Origin: Clavibacter michiganensis
GTDB lineage: Bacteria > Actinomycetota > Actinomycetes > Actinomycetales > Microbacteriaceae
Length of the DNA: 64,000 bases
Assembly: GCF_016907085.1 (NCBI RefSeq)
Contig: NZ_JAFBBJ010000001.1
Coordinates: 62,001-126,000, forward strand
Direction: 5' to 3'
Shown here: piece by piece, positions 33,531-42,769 of the stretch
Position numbering within the stretch: position 1 is the stretch's first letter
Layout of the letters: each line of letters starts with the position of its first letter
Notes under the pieces: generated by a model
The model's input: the letters and a program-made list of their open reading frames with translations, nothing else
What the model was told of the DNA's origin: nothing
The model's database searches: none
Translations under genes and position numbers: made by a program

Positions 33531-35123
33531 GTGACTCCGCCACCCTCATCCACGCCCTCCGCGGCCGAGCCGACGACCGCCGACGCGCGCGACGGCGCCG
33601 TCGAGCCCGGCGCCTACGACCTCGTCGTCGTGTCCAACCGCCTCCCGGTCGACCGCGTCGTCGCCGCCGACGGCACCACCTCCTGGCGGCACTCGCCGGG
33701 CGGCCTGGTCACGGCGCTCGAGCCCGTGATGCGCGCCAACGAGGGCGCGTGGGTCGGCTGGCCGGGCATCGCCGACCACGACGTCGATCCCTTCGTCGAC
33801 GACGGCATCTCGATCATCCCCGTCACCCTCACCGAGCAGGACCTCGCCGAGTACTACGAGGGCTTCTCCAACGACACCCTGTGGCCGCTGTACCACGACG
33901 TCATCGCGCAGCCGAGCTACCACCGCGAGTGGTGGGACACCTACGTCTCCGTCAACCAGCGCTTCGCCGACGCCGCCGCGAAGGCCGCCGCGCCGGGCGC
34001 CACCGTCTGGGTGCAGGACTACCAGCTCCAGCTCGTGCCGAAGATGCTGCGCGAGCAGCGCCCGGACCTCACCATCGGGTTCTTCAACCACATCCCGTTC
34101 CCGCCCTACGGCATCTACTCGCAGCTGCCGTGGCGCACGCAGATCATCGAGGGGCTCCTGGGCGCCGACGTCATCGGCTTCCAGCGCGTCGCCGACGCCG
34201 GCAACTTCACGCGCGCGGTCCGGCGGCTCTTCGGGTACACGACCCGCGGATCCACCGTCGACGTGCCCGTGCGCGGCGGCATCCCGCTCACCGTCCCCGG
34301 CACCAAGCCGTCGAAGCCCGTCCGCGAGCTCCGCACCCGGCAGGTCGTCGCCAAGCACTACCCGATCTCGATCGACGCGAAGAGCTACGAGGAGATGGCC
34401 AAGGACCCGGCCATCCAGGAGCGCGCCCGTCAGATCCGCGCCGACCTCGGGAACCCGCGCACGATCCTGCTCGGCGTCGACAGGCTCGACTACACGAAGG
34501 GCATCGGCCACCGCCTGAAGGCGTTCGGCGAGCTGCTCGCCGAGGGCCGCGTCACGGTGGAGGACGCGACGCTCGTGCAGGTCGCGAGCCCGAGCCGCGA
34601 GCGCGTGGAGACCTACAAGCAGCTGCGCGACGAGATCGAGCTCACGGTCGGCCGCATCAACGGCGACTACGGCTCCATCAGCCACACCGCCATCAGCTAC
34701 CTGCACCACGGCTACCCGCGCGAGGAGATGGTGGCCCTGTGCCTCGCGGCCGACGTCATGCTCGTGACCGCGCTCCGCGACGGCATGAACCTCGTCGCCA
34801 AGGAGTACGTGGCCACCAAGCACTCCAACGAGGGCGTGCTCGTCCTCAGCGAGTTCGCGGGTGCCGCGGACGAGCTGAAGGCCGCGCTCCTCGTGAACCC
34901 GCACGACATCGAGGGCCTCAAGGAGGCCATCCTCCGCGCCATCGAGATGCCGAAGGCCGAGCAGCGCAAGCGCATGCGGTCGCTCCGCAAGCGCGTGTTC
35001 GAGAACGACGTGGCCGCGTGGTCGAGCTCGTTCCTCGCCGACCTCGGGCGCACGCATGCCGCCTCGATCCACGAGGGTCCCGACGAAGAGGTCGTCGAGC
35101 CCCTCATGGACGAGGGCTGGTAG
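33531..35123 (+). CDS. otsA: Trehalose-6-phosphate synthase
   Basis: 530 residues from GTG 33531. GT20 landmarks are in order: [83 protein letters not shown], and [14 protein letters not shown] near the C-terminus. It joins UDP- or GDP-glucose to glucose 6-phosphate in the cytosol. The first 28 residues are a low-complexity extension ([14 protein letters not shown]) not found in shorter homologues, so a slightly later start cannot be fully excluded, but no other good start codon is present. otsB follows after five bases. Confidence 0.95.
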   Translation: MTPPPSSTPSAAEPTTADARDGAVEPGAYDLVVVSNRLPVDRVVAADGTTSWRHSPGGLVTALEPVMRANEGAWVGWPGIADHDVDPFVDDGISIIPVTLTEQDLAEYYEGFSNDTLWPLYHDVIAQPSYHREWWDTYVSVNQRFADAAAKAAAPGATVWVQDYQLQLVPKMLREQRPDLTIGFFNHIPFPPYGIYSQLPWRTQIIEGLLGADVIGFQRVADAGNFTRAVRRLFGYTTRGSTVDVPVRGGIPLTVPGTKPSKPVRELRTRQVVAKHYPISIDAKSYEEMAKDPAIQERARQIRADLGNPRTILLGVDRLDYTKGIGHRLKAFGELLAEGRVTVEDATLVQVASPSRERVETYKQLRDEIELTVGRINGDYGSISHTAISYLHHGYPREEMVALCLAADVMLVTALRDGMNLVAKEYVATKHSNEGVLVLSEFAGAADELKAALLVNPHDIEGLKEAILRAIEMPKAEQRKRMRSLRKRVFENDVAAWSSSFLADLGRTHAASIHEGPDEEVVEPLMDEGW

Positions 35124-35128
35124 CGCGC

Positions 35129-35956
35129 GTGGCCGAGCTGACCACCGACATCCAGGCCAAGGGCGGCCGCGGCTTCCCGGGCCGCCTGTTCGAGGCGCTC
35201 ACCGAGCTCGCGCGCACGCCGCGCCTGCTGGTCGCGCTCGACTTCGACGGCACGCTCGCGCCCGAGGTCGACGATCCCGAGAAGGCGCGCGCGGTCCCTG
35301 AGGCGCGCGCCGCCGTCCTCGCGCTGCTCGCCCTGCCGGAGACGCGCGTCGCGCTCGTGTCCGGCCGGGCCCTGCGGAGCCTCGAGGCCGTGGCCGACCT
35401 GCCGGACGAGGTGCTGCTCGTCGGGTCGCACGGGGTGGAGATCCGCCTCGACAGCGACGACATCGAGCTCACGCTCGACGAGGGCGAGCTCGCCCAGCGC
35501 GGCGTGCTGTCCGACGTGCTCGGCCAGGTCGCCGACTCGCTCGACGAGGTGTGGATCGAGGAGAAGCCCGCGGGCTTCGCCCTCCACACGCGCCTCGCCA
35601 CCGAGAAGCACAGCCGCATCGCGCACCTCGTCGCCACGCAGGAGGCGCACGCGGAGGTCGAAGGCCTCAAGGTGCGCTCCGGCAAGGACGTGCTGGAGTT
35701 CAGCGTCCGGCACGCCACCAAGGGCGAGGCGGTCGAGCACCTGCGCCGGTACGCCGAGGCGACGGCCGTCTTCTACGCGGGCGACGACGTCACCGACGAG
35801 GACGCGTTCGCCGCGCTCCAGGCCGGCGACCTCGGGCTCAAGAGCGGCACGGGCGCCACGGCGGCGGACTTCCGCGTCGACGGACCGCACGACGTCGCGC
35901 GGGTGCTCCAGGTGCTCGCCGACCTCCGGGCCGAGCCGGCCGTCCATCCCGACTGA
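35129..35956 (+). CDS. otsB: Trehalose-6-phosphate phosphatase
   Basis: 275 residues from GTG 35129, five bases after otsA; its ribosome site (GAGGG) lies inside the end of otsA. It is a HAD-superfamily phosphatase: motif I ALDFDGTLAPE with the nucleophile Asp, motif II ALVSGRALRSL, the cap region (VLLVGSHGVEIR, LEFSVRHATKGEAV), and motif IV FYAGDDVTDEDAF. It dephosphorylates trehalose 6-phosphate made by OtsA. Together they form the osmoprotectant synthesis pair of this window. Confidence 0.95.
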   Translation: MAELTTDIQAKGGRGFPGRLFEALTELARTPRLLVALDFDGTLAPEVDDPEKARAVPEARAAVLALLALPETRVALVSGRALRSLEAVADLPDEVLLVGSHGVEIRLDSDDIELTLDEGELAQRGVLSDVLGQVADSLDEVWIEEKPAGFALHTRLATEKHSRIAHLVATQEAHAEVEGLKVRSGKDVLEFSVRHATKGEAVEHLRRYAEATAVFYAGDDVTDEDAFAALQAGDLGLKSGTGATAADFRVDGPHDVARVLQVLADLRAEPAVHPD

Positions 35957-35973
35957 GGCGGCCGCCCCGGCCT

Positions 35974-35996
35974 CTCAGGTAGGGCTCAGGTAGACT
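35974..35996 (+). promoter_or_regulatory. Mrp operon promoter region with 9-bp direct repeat
   Basis: CTCAGGTAG occurs at 35974-35982 and again at 35985-35993, 11 bp apart, i.e. one helical turn. The second copy runs into TAGACT (35991-35996), a plausible -10, so a regulator bound to the repeats would touch the polymerase. Start codon GTG 36031 follows about 28 bases after the predicted start, with AGAGGAGA in between. Confidence 0.5.
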
Positions 35997-36030
35997 GGGG
36001 AAATAGCCGACTCGTGAGAGGAGACCGCAC

Positions 36031-39000
36031 GTGATCGTCCTCCTCGCGGTGTTCCTGGTCGCCTCCGTCGGCATCCCGCTGCTCGCCCGCGTCATGGGCG
36101 TGCGGGCGTTCGTCGTGGCCGCCCTCGTGCCGGCCGCCGCGTTCGCGTACACGGTCGCGCAGGGCCCGGCCGTGCTGCCCGACGGCGAGGTAGTCGAGCG
36201 CGTCGAGTGGATCCCGTCGCTCGGCATCACGCTCGACATGCGGATGGACGCCCTGTCCTGGCTCCTCTCCCTCGTGGTCACGGGCGTCGGCGCCCTGGTC
36301 CTCCTCTACTGCGCGCGCTACTTCCGCAGCTCGGAGGAGGGGCTCGGCCGGTTCGCGGGTCTCCTCGTGGCGTTCGCGGGCGTCATGTTCGGGCTCGTCC
36401 TCGCCGACGACGTGTTCGTGCTCTTCACCTTCTGGGAGGCGACGAGCGTCCTCTCCTACCTCCTCATCGGCCACTACACGGGCAAGAAGGCGAGCCGCGG
36501 CGCGGCGCTGCAGGCGCTTCTCGTCACCACGGCGGGCGGGCTCGCCATGCTCGTCGGTCTCGTGATCCTGTCGGTCACCGGCGGCACCACGAGCCTCGCC
36601 GCCCTCGTAGCGGATCCGCCCGGCGGCCCGCTGATCCCCGTCGCGGTCGTGCTGATCCTCCTCGGCGCGCTCTCGAAGTCCGCCCTCGTGCCCTTCCACT
36701 TCTGGCTGCCCGCCGCCATGGCCGCGCCGACGCCGGTGAGCGCGTACCTGCACGCCGCCGCGATGGTGAAGGCCGGCATCTACCTCGTGGCCCGCCTCGC
36801 GCCCGGCTACGCCGACGTGCCCGGCTGGCGCGTCCTGCTCGTCTCGCTCGGCGTCGCGACGATGCTCGTCGGCGGCTGGCGCGCGCTCAAGCAGATGGAC
36901 CTCAAGCTCGTCCTGGCCTACGGCACGGTCAGCCAGCTGGGGTTCCTCACCGTGGTCGTCGGCTACGGCACGCGCGACGCGGCGCTCGCGGGCGTCGCGC
37001 TGCTGCTCGCGCACGCGCTGTTCAAGGCGACGCTGTTCCTCGTCGTCGGCGTCGTCGACCACCGGGCCGGCACGCGCGACCTCCGCAAGATCAGCGGCCT
37101 CGGCCGGAAGGCCCCCGTGCTCGCGGTCGTCGCCGCCCTCGCGCTCGCCTCGATGGCGGGCCTCCCGCCCTTCCTCGGCTTCGTCGCGAAGGAGGCCGTG
37201 CTCACGGCGTTCCTCACCGACGCGGAGCTCGGCGGCGGGCTCGGCTGGGTCGCGCTCATCGGCGTCTCGGTCGGCTCCTGCCTCACGGTCGCCTACAGCG
37301 CGCGCTTCATGTGGGGCGCGTTCGCCCGCAAGCGCGGCGTGGACGAGGTCCAGCCCGTGCACGAGCACCTCGACTTCCTCGTGCCGCCGGCCGTGCTCGC
37401 CGCCACCGGCCTCGTGCTCGGCTTCCTCGCGTCGTCCGTCGACGGCTGGATCGCGGGATACGCGGACACGCTCCCGGCCGTCAGCGCCGGCGCCTCCGGC
37501 GAGCCCGACCACACGTACCACCTCGCGCTCTGGCACGGGATCGAGCCCGCGCTCCTCATCTCCGCGGGCACGCTCGTGGTGGGCCTCACGATGTTCCGCC
37601 TGCGCGACGGGGTCTTCGCGCTGCAGTCGCGCGTGCCGTCCTGGATCGACGCGGCGCGCATCTACTGGGCGTCGATGCGCCTGATCGACCGGGTCGCCGC
37701 GCGCACCACCGCGACCACGCAGCGCGGCTCGCTCCCGTTCTACCTCGGCGTGATCCTGCTCGTGCTCATCGGCTCCGTCGGATCCGCCCTCGCGCTCAAC
37801 CGCTCGTGGCCCACCACCGCCGTGCCGTTCGACCACCCGGCGCAGCCCGTGATCGGCGTCGTGATGATCGTGGCGGCCATCGCCGCCGCCCGCGCCGGCA
37901 AGCGCTTCCAGGCCGTCGTGCTGGTGGGCGTCACCGGGTACGGCATGGCCGCGCTCTTCGCCCTGCACGGCGCGCCCGACCTCGCGCTCACGCAGGTGCT
38001 GATCGAGACGATCACGCTCGTCGCCTTCGTCCTCGTGCTCCGCCGCCTGCCCGTCCGGCTGGGGGAGCGGAACCGGTCGGTGCACCCGATCTGGCGCGCG
38101 TCCATCGGCATCGCGGTCGCCGCGCTCATGTCCACCGTCGCGGTCGTCGCGCTCGGCGCCCGCGTCGCGTCGCCCATCTCGCTGGAGTTCCCGCGCCTCG
38201 CCTACGAGCAGGGCCACGGCAGCAACGTCGTCAACGTCACGCTGGTCGACCTCCGCGGCTGGGACACCATGGGGGAGATCTCGGTGCTCATCGTCGCGGC
38301 CACGGGCGTCGCGAGCCTCATCTTCCTCAACCGCCGCACCGACTCGCTGCCGCGCCTGACCGCGCCGTCGCGCCGCAGCCTCCTCGCGCGGCTCACCGGG
38401 CGGCACGACCCGTCCTCCGCGGGCGCCGAGGCGCCGCTCGAGGTCGAGGCCGGCGTCGGCGGGCCGCGCATGGACGCGCGCGACGCGGTCACGGACTCGC
38501 ACCGCGACCAGCGCAGCCCCTGGCTCCTCGCCGGCCGCACGCTCGCGCCGCAGAACCGGTCGATCCTCCTCGAGGTCGTCGTGCGCCTCCTCTTCCACAG
38601 CCTCATCGTGGTGTCCGTGTACCTCCTCTTCTCGGGCCACAACCTGCCGGGCGGCGGATTCGCGGGCGGGCTCCTGGCGGGCATGGCGCTCGTCGCGCGC
38701 TACCTGGCGGGCGGCCGCTACGAGCTCGGCGCCGCGGCCCCGGTCGACGCGGGACGCGTCCTCGGCACGGGTCTCGTCTTCGCGGTCGGCACGGCGATCG
38801 TCCCGCTCGTCTTCGGCGCCGACGCCCTCACCTCCACGTGGATCGACACCGAGGTGCCCTTCGTGGGCCACGTCGAGTTCGTCACGAGCACCTTCTTCGA
38901 CGTCGGCGTCTACCTCGTCGTCGTCGGCCTCACGCTCGACGTGCTCCGCAGCCTCGGCGCGGAGGTCGACCGCCAGGAGGAGAGCGACCGGACGGTCGAG

Positions 39001-39045
39001 CAGGGAGCGGACGGCATGGAGACCGAGCAGGGGGTGAGCGTGTGA
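36031..39045 (+). CDS. mrpA: Na+/H+ antiporter subunit A with fused MrpB domain
   Basis: 1004 residues from GTG 36031. The N-terminal part is the NuoL/MrpA proton-channel domain with VLADDVFVLFTFWEATSVLSYLLIGHY and LGALSKSALVPFHFWLPAAMAAPTPVSAYLHAAAMVKAG. After about residue 610 come the MbhD/MbhE-like (DUF4040) helices with GAPDLALTQVLIETITLVAFV. From about 831 the sequence LAPQNRSILLEVVVRLLFHSLIVVSVYLLFSGHNLPGGGFAGGLLAGMAL is subunit B (MnhB/PF04039), which explains why no separate mrpB exists. First gene of an overlapping six-gene operon; the GTGA overlap leads into mrpC. Confidence 0.94.
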   Translation: MIVLLAVFLVASVGIPLLARVMGVRAFVVAALVPAAAFAYTVAQGPAVLPDGEVVERVEWIPSLGITLDMRMDALSWLLSLVVTGVGALVLLYCARYFRSSEEGLGRFAGLLVAFAGVMFGLVLADDVFVLFTFWEATSVLSYLLIGHYTGKKASRGAALQALLVTTAGGLAMLVGLVILSVTGGTTSLAALVADPPGGPLIPVAVVLILLGALSKSALVPFHFWLPAAMAAPTPVSAYLHAAAMVKAGIYLVARLAPGYADVPGWRVLLVSLGVATMLVGGWRALKQMDLKLVLAYGTVSQLGFLTVVVGYGTRDAALAGVALLLAHALFKATLFLVVGVVDHRAGTRDLRKISGLGRKAPVLAVVAALALASMAGLPPFLGFVAKEAVLTAFLTDAELGGGLGWVALIGVSVGSCLTVAYSARFMWGAFARKRGVDEVQPVHEHLDFLVPPAVLAATGLVLGFLASSVDGWIAGYADTLPAVSAGASGEPDHTYHLALWHGIEPALLISAGTLVVGLTMFRLRDGVFALQSRVPSWIDAARIYWASMRLIDRVAARTTATTQRGSLPFYLGVILLVLIGSVGSALALNRSWPTTAVPFDHPAQPVIGVVMIVAAIAAARAGKRFQAVVLVGVTGYGMAALFALHGAPDLALTQVLIETITLVAFVLVLRRLPVRLGERNRSVHPIWRASIGIAVAALMSTVAVVALGARVASPISLEFPRLAYEQGHGSNVVNVTLVDLRGWDTMGEISVLIVAATGVASLIFLNRRTDSLPRLTAPSRRSLLARLTGRHDPSSAGAEAPLEVEAGVGGPRMDARDAVTDSHRDQRSPWLLAGRTLAPQNRSILLEVVVRLLFHSLIVVSVYLLFSGHNLPGGGFAGGLLAGMALVARYLAGGRYELGAAAPVDAGRVLGTGLVFAVGTAIVPLVFGADALTSTWIDTEVPFVGHVEFVTSTFFDVGVYLVVVGLTLDVLRSLGAEVDRQEESDRTVEQGADGMETEQGVSV

Positions 39046-39602
39046 GCGTCTCCGTCACCCTCATCGTGATCATGGCCGCGCTGTACGCCACGGGCATCTA
39101 CCTGATGCTCGAGCGCAGCATGACGCGCGTGCTGCTCGGCTTCCTGCTGGTGGGCAACGCGACCAACATCCTCATCCTCATCATGTCCGGCCGCGTGGGG
39201 CTGGCGCCCATCTACGACCCGGACGTGGATCCGGCCGACTACGCCGACCCGCTGCCGCAGGCCCTCATCCTCACGGCCATCGTCATCACCTTCGGCGTCT
39301 CGGCCTTCCTCATGGCGCTCATCTACCGCTCCTGGCGGCTGGCCAACGCCGACGTGGTGACGGACGACGAGGACGACCTCGCGATGCGCGGTCCCCGCAC
39401 GGGCCTCGGAGAGGAGCCCACGGTCCCCGACGACGACGACACCGAGTTCGGCACCAACGCCGAGGCCGCGATCGCCTCCGCCCGCAAGCTGCGCGACAAC
39501 CGATCCGACCTGGAAGAGGCCATCGACGACTCCGCCGACGACGACGACGACCGCGACTTCCGTACGAGGCGCGCCGAGAAGGAGACGGGGGAGGACCGTT
39601 GA
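39042..39602 (+). CDS. mrpC: Na+/H+ antiporter subunit C with acidic tail
   Basis: 186 residues from GTG 39042, overlapping the mrpA stop. Three transmembrane helices (residues about 3-20, 30-47, 70-92) match NuoK-like MrpC, including LLGFLLVGNATNILILIMSG and DPLPQALILTAIVITFGVSAFLMAL. Typical MrpC proteins have about 110-140 residues; here the last 80 or so are hydrophilic and very acidic (TDDEDDL, DDDDTEFG, DDSADDDDDRDF), probably cytosolic. The role of the tail is unknown. Ends in a TTGA overlap with mrpD. Confidence 0.93.
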   Translation: MSVSVTLIVIMAALYATGIYLMLERSMTRVLLGFLLVGNATNILILIMSGRVGLAPIYDPDVDPADYADPLPQALILTAIVITFGVSAFLMALIYRSWRLANADVVTDDEDDLAMRGPRTGLGEEPTVPDDDDTEFGTNAEAAIASARKLRDNRSDLEEAIDDSADDDDDRDFRTRRAEKETGEDR

Positions 39603-41191
39603 CGATCTTCCAGACCCTCATCCCGCTCGTCGTCCTCGTGCCCTTGCTCGGCGCGGCGGCGGCCCTCGTCGCCGCGCGTCAGCGCCGCCTGCAGGTCGCC
39701 GTGTCGGTGCTCGCGCTCCTGGTCGTGGTCGTGATCAGCGGCGTGCTCCTCGTGCTCGTGGACCAGCAGGGCGGCCAGTCCGTCGAGGTCGGCGGCTGGG
39801 CGGCGCCGTTCGGCATCGTCCTCGTGGTCGACCGGCTCTCGGCGCTCATGCTGCTGATCTCGTCGATCGTGCTGCTCGCGGTCCTCATGTTCTCGATCGG
39901 CCAGGGGCTCGAGGACGGGGACGGCGAGACGCCGGTGTCCATCTACAACCCCACGTACCTGATCCTCGCGGCCGGCGTCTTCAACGCCTTCGTCGCGGGC
40001 GACCTCTTCAACCTCTACGTCGGGTTCGAGATCCTCCTCGTGGCGAGCTACGTGCTCCTCACGCTCGGCGGCACGGAGGCGCGCATCCGGGCGGGCGTCA
40101 CCTACATCGTGGTGAGCCTCGTCTCGTCGATGCTGTTCCTCGCCTCCATCGCCATGATCTACGGCGCCCTCGGCACGGTGAACATCGCGCAGATCTCGGT
40201 GCGGCTCGACGAGATCCCGCCGGACGTGCAGCTGATCCTGCACATCATGCTGCTGGTCGCGTTCGGCATCAAGGCGGCCGTCTTCCCGCTGTCGTTCTGG
40301 CTGCCCGACTCCTACCCGACGGCGCCCGCTCCCGTCACCGCGGTCTTCGCCGGGCTCCTCACCAAGGTCGGCGTCTACGCGATCCTCCGCACCGAGACGG
40401 TCATGTTCCCCACCGACCAGCTCTCCACGGCGCTCATGGTCGTGGCGGCGCTCACGATGGTCGTCGGCATCCTCGGCGCGGTCGCCCAGGCCGACATCAA
40501 GAGGCTGCTCTCGTTCACGCTCGTGAGCCACATCGGCTACATGATCTTCGGCATCGCGCTCAACACGGTGGCCGGCATGACCGCGACCATCTACTACGTG
40601 ATCCACCACATCGTCGTGCAGACGACGCTGTTCCTCGCCTCCGGCCTCATCGAGCGCACGGGCGGCAGCACCTCGATCAACAGGCTCGGCGGCCTGCTGA
40701 AGGCGGCGCCCGTGATGGCGATCCTCTTCTTCATCCCCGCGCTCAACCTCGGCGGCATCCCCCCGTTCTCGGGCTTCATCGGCAAGGTCGCGCTCTTCGA
40801 CTCCGGCGCCGAGGTCGGCGGCTGGCTCACCTACGCCGTCATCGCGGCCGGCGCGGCCACGAGCCTCCTCACGCTCTACGCCCTCGCCCGCGTCTGGAAC
40901 ATGGCGTTCTGGCGCGGCGCGGAGGAGGTCGAGGACTACGAGTCGCCCCTGCTCGACCAGCTCTCCGAGCGGCCCGGCGGCGAGGCCGTGACGACCGTGC
41001 GGAAGACGCCCGTGCTGATGACGAGCGCGACGGCCGGCATGGTCGTCGTCAGCGTCGCGCTCACGGTCTTCGCGGGTCCCGTGTACGCCCTCGCCGAGCG
41101 CGCGGGCGAGAGCCTCACCGGACCCGGGTCCGGCAACGGATCCGGCGAGCTCGGCTACGTCGAGACCGTCTTCCCGGGAGGCGTCGAATGA
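39599..41191 (+). CDS. mrpD: Na+/H+ antiporter subunit D
   Basis: 530 residues from TTG 39599 (TTGA overlap). About 14 transmembrane helices of the NuoN/MrpD type. Landmarks: FVAGDLFNLYVGFEILLVASYVLLTLGG, HIMLLVAFGIKAAVFPLSFWLPDSYPTAPAPVTAVFAGLLTKVGVYAI, and GGIPPFSGFIGKVALF. It carries the proton or sodium path together with MrpA. TTG is accepted because the protein is in frame with no other start and the operon is tightly overlapped throughout. Confidence 0.95.
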   Translation: MTIFQTLIPLVVLVPLLGAAAALVAARQRRLQVAVSVLALLVVVVISGVLLVLVDQQGGQSVEVGGWAAPFGIVLVVDRLSALMLLISSIVLLAVLMFSIGQGLEDGDGETPVSIYNPTYLILAAGVFNAFVAGDLFNLYVGFEILLVASYVLLTLGGTEARIRAGVTYIVVSLVSSMLFLASIAMIYGALGTVNIAQISVRLDEIPPDVQLILHIMLLVAFGIKAAVFPLSFWLPDSYPTAPAPVTAVFAGLLTKVGVYAILRTETVMFPTDQLSTALMVVAALTMVVGILGAVAQADIKRLLSFTLVSHIGYMIFGIALNTVAGMTATIYYVIHHIVVQTTLFLASGLIERTGGSTSINRLGGLLKAAPVMAILFFIPALNLGGIPPFSGFIGKVALFDSGAEVGGWLTYAVIAAGAATSLLTLYALARVWNMAFWRGAEEVEDYESPLLDQLSERPGGEAVTTVRKTPVLMTSATAGMVVVSVALTVFAGPVYALAERAGESLTGPGSGNGSGELGYVETVFPGGVE

Positions 41192-41862
41192 GCCCGCGCA
41201 AGGCCCGGGCCCGCGCCGAGCGGCTCTCGCTCCTCGTGCAGCTGCCGCTCCTCGTCTGGCTCGTGATCCTCTGGCTCCTGCTCTGGGGCCACGTCACCGT
41301 CATCTCGGTCGTCACCGGCATCGTGCTCGCGCTCCTCGTCACGCGCGTGTTCTACCTGCCGCCCGTGGAGCTGTCCGGCCGGTTCGACATCCGCTGGGCG
41401 CTGATCCTGCTCGGTCGCTTCGCGGTCGACCTCGTGCGCGCGTCGTTCCAGGTCGCGGCCATGGCGTTCGACTGGCGCCGCGTGCCGGTCAACTCCGTCA
41501 TCGCGGTGCACCTGCACACCCGCAGCGACTTCGTCATGACGCTCACGGCCGAGCTCGTGTCGCTCGTGCCGGGATCGATCGTGGTCGAGGCCGACCGGGA
41601 GCGCTCGATCCTCTACCTGCACGCGCTCGGAACCTCCACGCCGGAGGACGTCGAGCGCGTCCGGGAGACGACGCTGCAGGTCGAGAGCCGCATCGTCTTC
41701 ACGCTCGGCACCGCCGACGACGTGTGGCGCGTCAACCGCGAGCGGCGCGACTCCGGCCGCGAGCCGCTGCTGCAGACCCGCCGGCAGCGCGCGCACGAGC
41801 TGGTGCGCGACCGCGACCTCGAGGCGGGGCTCATCTCGACCACGGGGGAGGAGCTCGCATGA
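41188..41862 (+). CDS. mrpE: Na+/H+ antiporter subunit E
   Basis: 224 residues; ATG 41188 overlaps the mrpD stop (ATGA). Two hydrophobic segments near the N-terminus (LLVQLPLLVWLVILWLLLWGHVTVISVVTGIVLALLV) precede the soluble MnhE domain with FQVAAMAFDWRRVPVNSVIAVHLHTRSDFVMTLTAELVSLVPGSIVVEADRERSILYLHALG, standard for PF01899. The C-terminal 50 residues form a basic, helical extension. Part of the membrane antiporter complex; the exact role of MrpE is not settled in the literature. Confidence 0.94.
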   Translation: MSPRKARARAERLSLLVQLPLLVWLVILWLLLWGHVTVISVVTGIVLALLVTRVFYLPPVELSGRFDIRWALILLGRFAVDLVRASFQVAAMAFDWRRVPVNSVIAVHLHTRSDFVMTLTAELVSLVPGSIVVEADRERSILYLHALGTSTPEDVERVRETTLQVESRIVFTLGTADDVWRVNRERRDSGREPLLQTRRQRAHELVRDRDLEAGLISTTGEELA

Positions 41863-42134
41863 GCATCGTGATGCAGGTCGGCTGGGTCGTCGTCGGCGCC
41901 CTGTTCTTCTCGACCGCCGCCATGGCGCTCGTGCGCATCGTGCGCGGTCCGAGCATCCTCGACCGGATCATCGCGTCCGACGTGCTGCTCACCACGCTCA
42001 TCTGCGTTCTCGGCGCCGAGATGATCTACAACGGCCACACCCGCACGGTGCCCGTGATGCTCGTGCTCGCCATGACGGCGTTCCTCGCCACGGTCGCGGT
42101 CGCCCGCTACGTCTCGAAGCAGGATCCGTCGTGA
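41859..42134 (+). CDS. mrpF: Na+/H+ antiporter subunit F
   Basis: 91 residues; ATG 41859 overlaps the mrpE stop. Three helices with the conserved signature MALVRIVRGPSILDRIIASDVLLTTLICVLG. The conserved Asp in LDRIIASD is the residue expected in MrpF. Small structural subunit of the complex. Ends in a GTGA overlap with mrpG. Confidence 0.95.
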   Translation: MSIVMQVGWVVVGALFFSTAAMALVRIVRGPSILDRIIASDVLLTTLICVLGAEMIYNGHTRTVPVMLVLAMTAFLATVAVARYVSKQDPS

Positions 42135-42703
42135 GCGGCGTCCTCGTGTCCGGCCCGCTGGCCGACGCCCTCGACGTCGTGAGCCTCGTGCTCCTCATCC
42201 TCGGCGGCGTGCTCTCGGTCGCCGCCGGCGTGGGCCTCCTCCGCTTCCCGGATCCGCTCGCCCGCATGCACGCGGCCACCAAGCCGCAGATCCTCGGCGT
42301 GATCCTCGTGCTCCTCGCCCTCGCCCTCCAGTCGCAGAGCCTCAGCACGGTCGCGATGCTCGTCCCCGTGCTCCTCTTCCAGATGCTCACGGCCCCGATC
42401 TCCGCGCACATGGTCGGCCGCGCGGGCTACCGCCTCCGCCACTTCCTCCGCGAGGACCTCCTCGTCGACGAGCTCGAGGAGGCCATCGACCGGGCCCACG
42501 ACGAGCTGCGCGCGGCCGACGAGGTGGACGCGTCCACGCTCCCCGTCGGGTCCGCCGAGAACATCGCCGCCGAGGAGGCGGGACACGTCGCGGGCGGGGC
42601 GGGACCGCGCGACGCGGAGTCGGCGGTCGCCGCGCCGACGCCCGCCGACCCGGCCCGCGACGGCGACGCGGACGCGGGCCGGCTGCCCCCGGGCTTCGGC
42701 TGA
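42131..42703 (+). CDS. mrpG: Na+/H+ antiporter subunit G with polar tail
   Basis: 190 residues from GTG 42131. The first 105 residues are the usual three-helix MrpG (VSLVLLILGGVLSVAAGVGLLRFPDPLARMHAATKPQILGVILVLLALAL). The remaining 85 residues are polar and Asp/Glu/Ala-rich (DELEEAIDRAHDELRAADEVDAS), as in mrpC of this operon. Last gene of the mrp operon; ilvD starts 67 bp later with its own promoter. Confidence 0.93.
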   Translation: MSGVLVSGPLADALDVVSLVLLILGGVLSVAAGVGLLRFPDPLARMHAATKPQILGVILVLLALALQSQSLSTVAMLVPVLLFQMLTAPISAHMVGRAGYRLRHFLREDLLVDELEEAIDRAHDELRAADEVDASTLPVGSAENIAAEEAGHVAGGAGPRDAESAVAAPTPADPARDGDADAGRLPPGFG

Positions 42704-42757
42704 CGACACCCGTGGCCGCCCGCCCCCAGGGGGCCGGGACTGCTCCACGGCAGGACA

Positions 42758-42763
42758 TAAACT
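42758..42763 (+). promoter_or_regulatory. -10 TAAACT, leaderless type, ilv operon
   Basis: It ends six bases before ATG 42770 of ilvD. If transcription starts at the ATG there is no room for an attenuator leader peptide. Confidence 0.5.
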
Positions 42764-42769
42764 CATGCC

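Noticed and set aside
35986..38871. 961-codon minus-strand frame over mrpA
   Set aside because: Same antisense artefact of high G+C; mrpA on the plus strand is certain.
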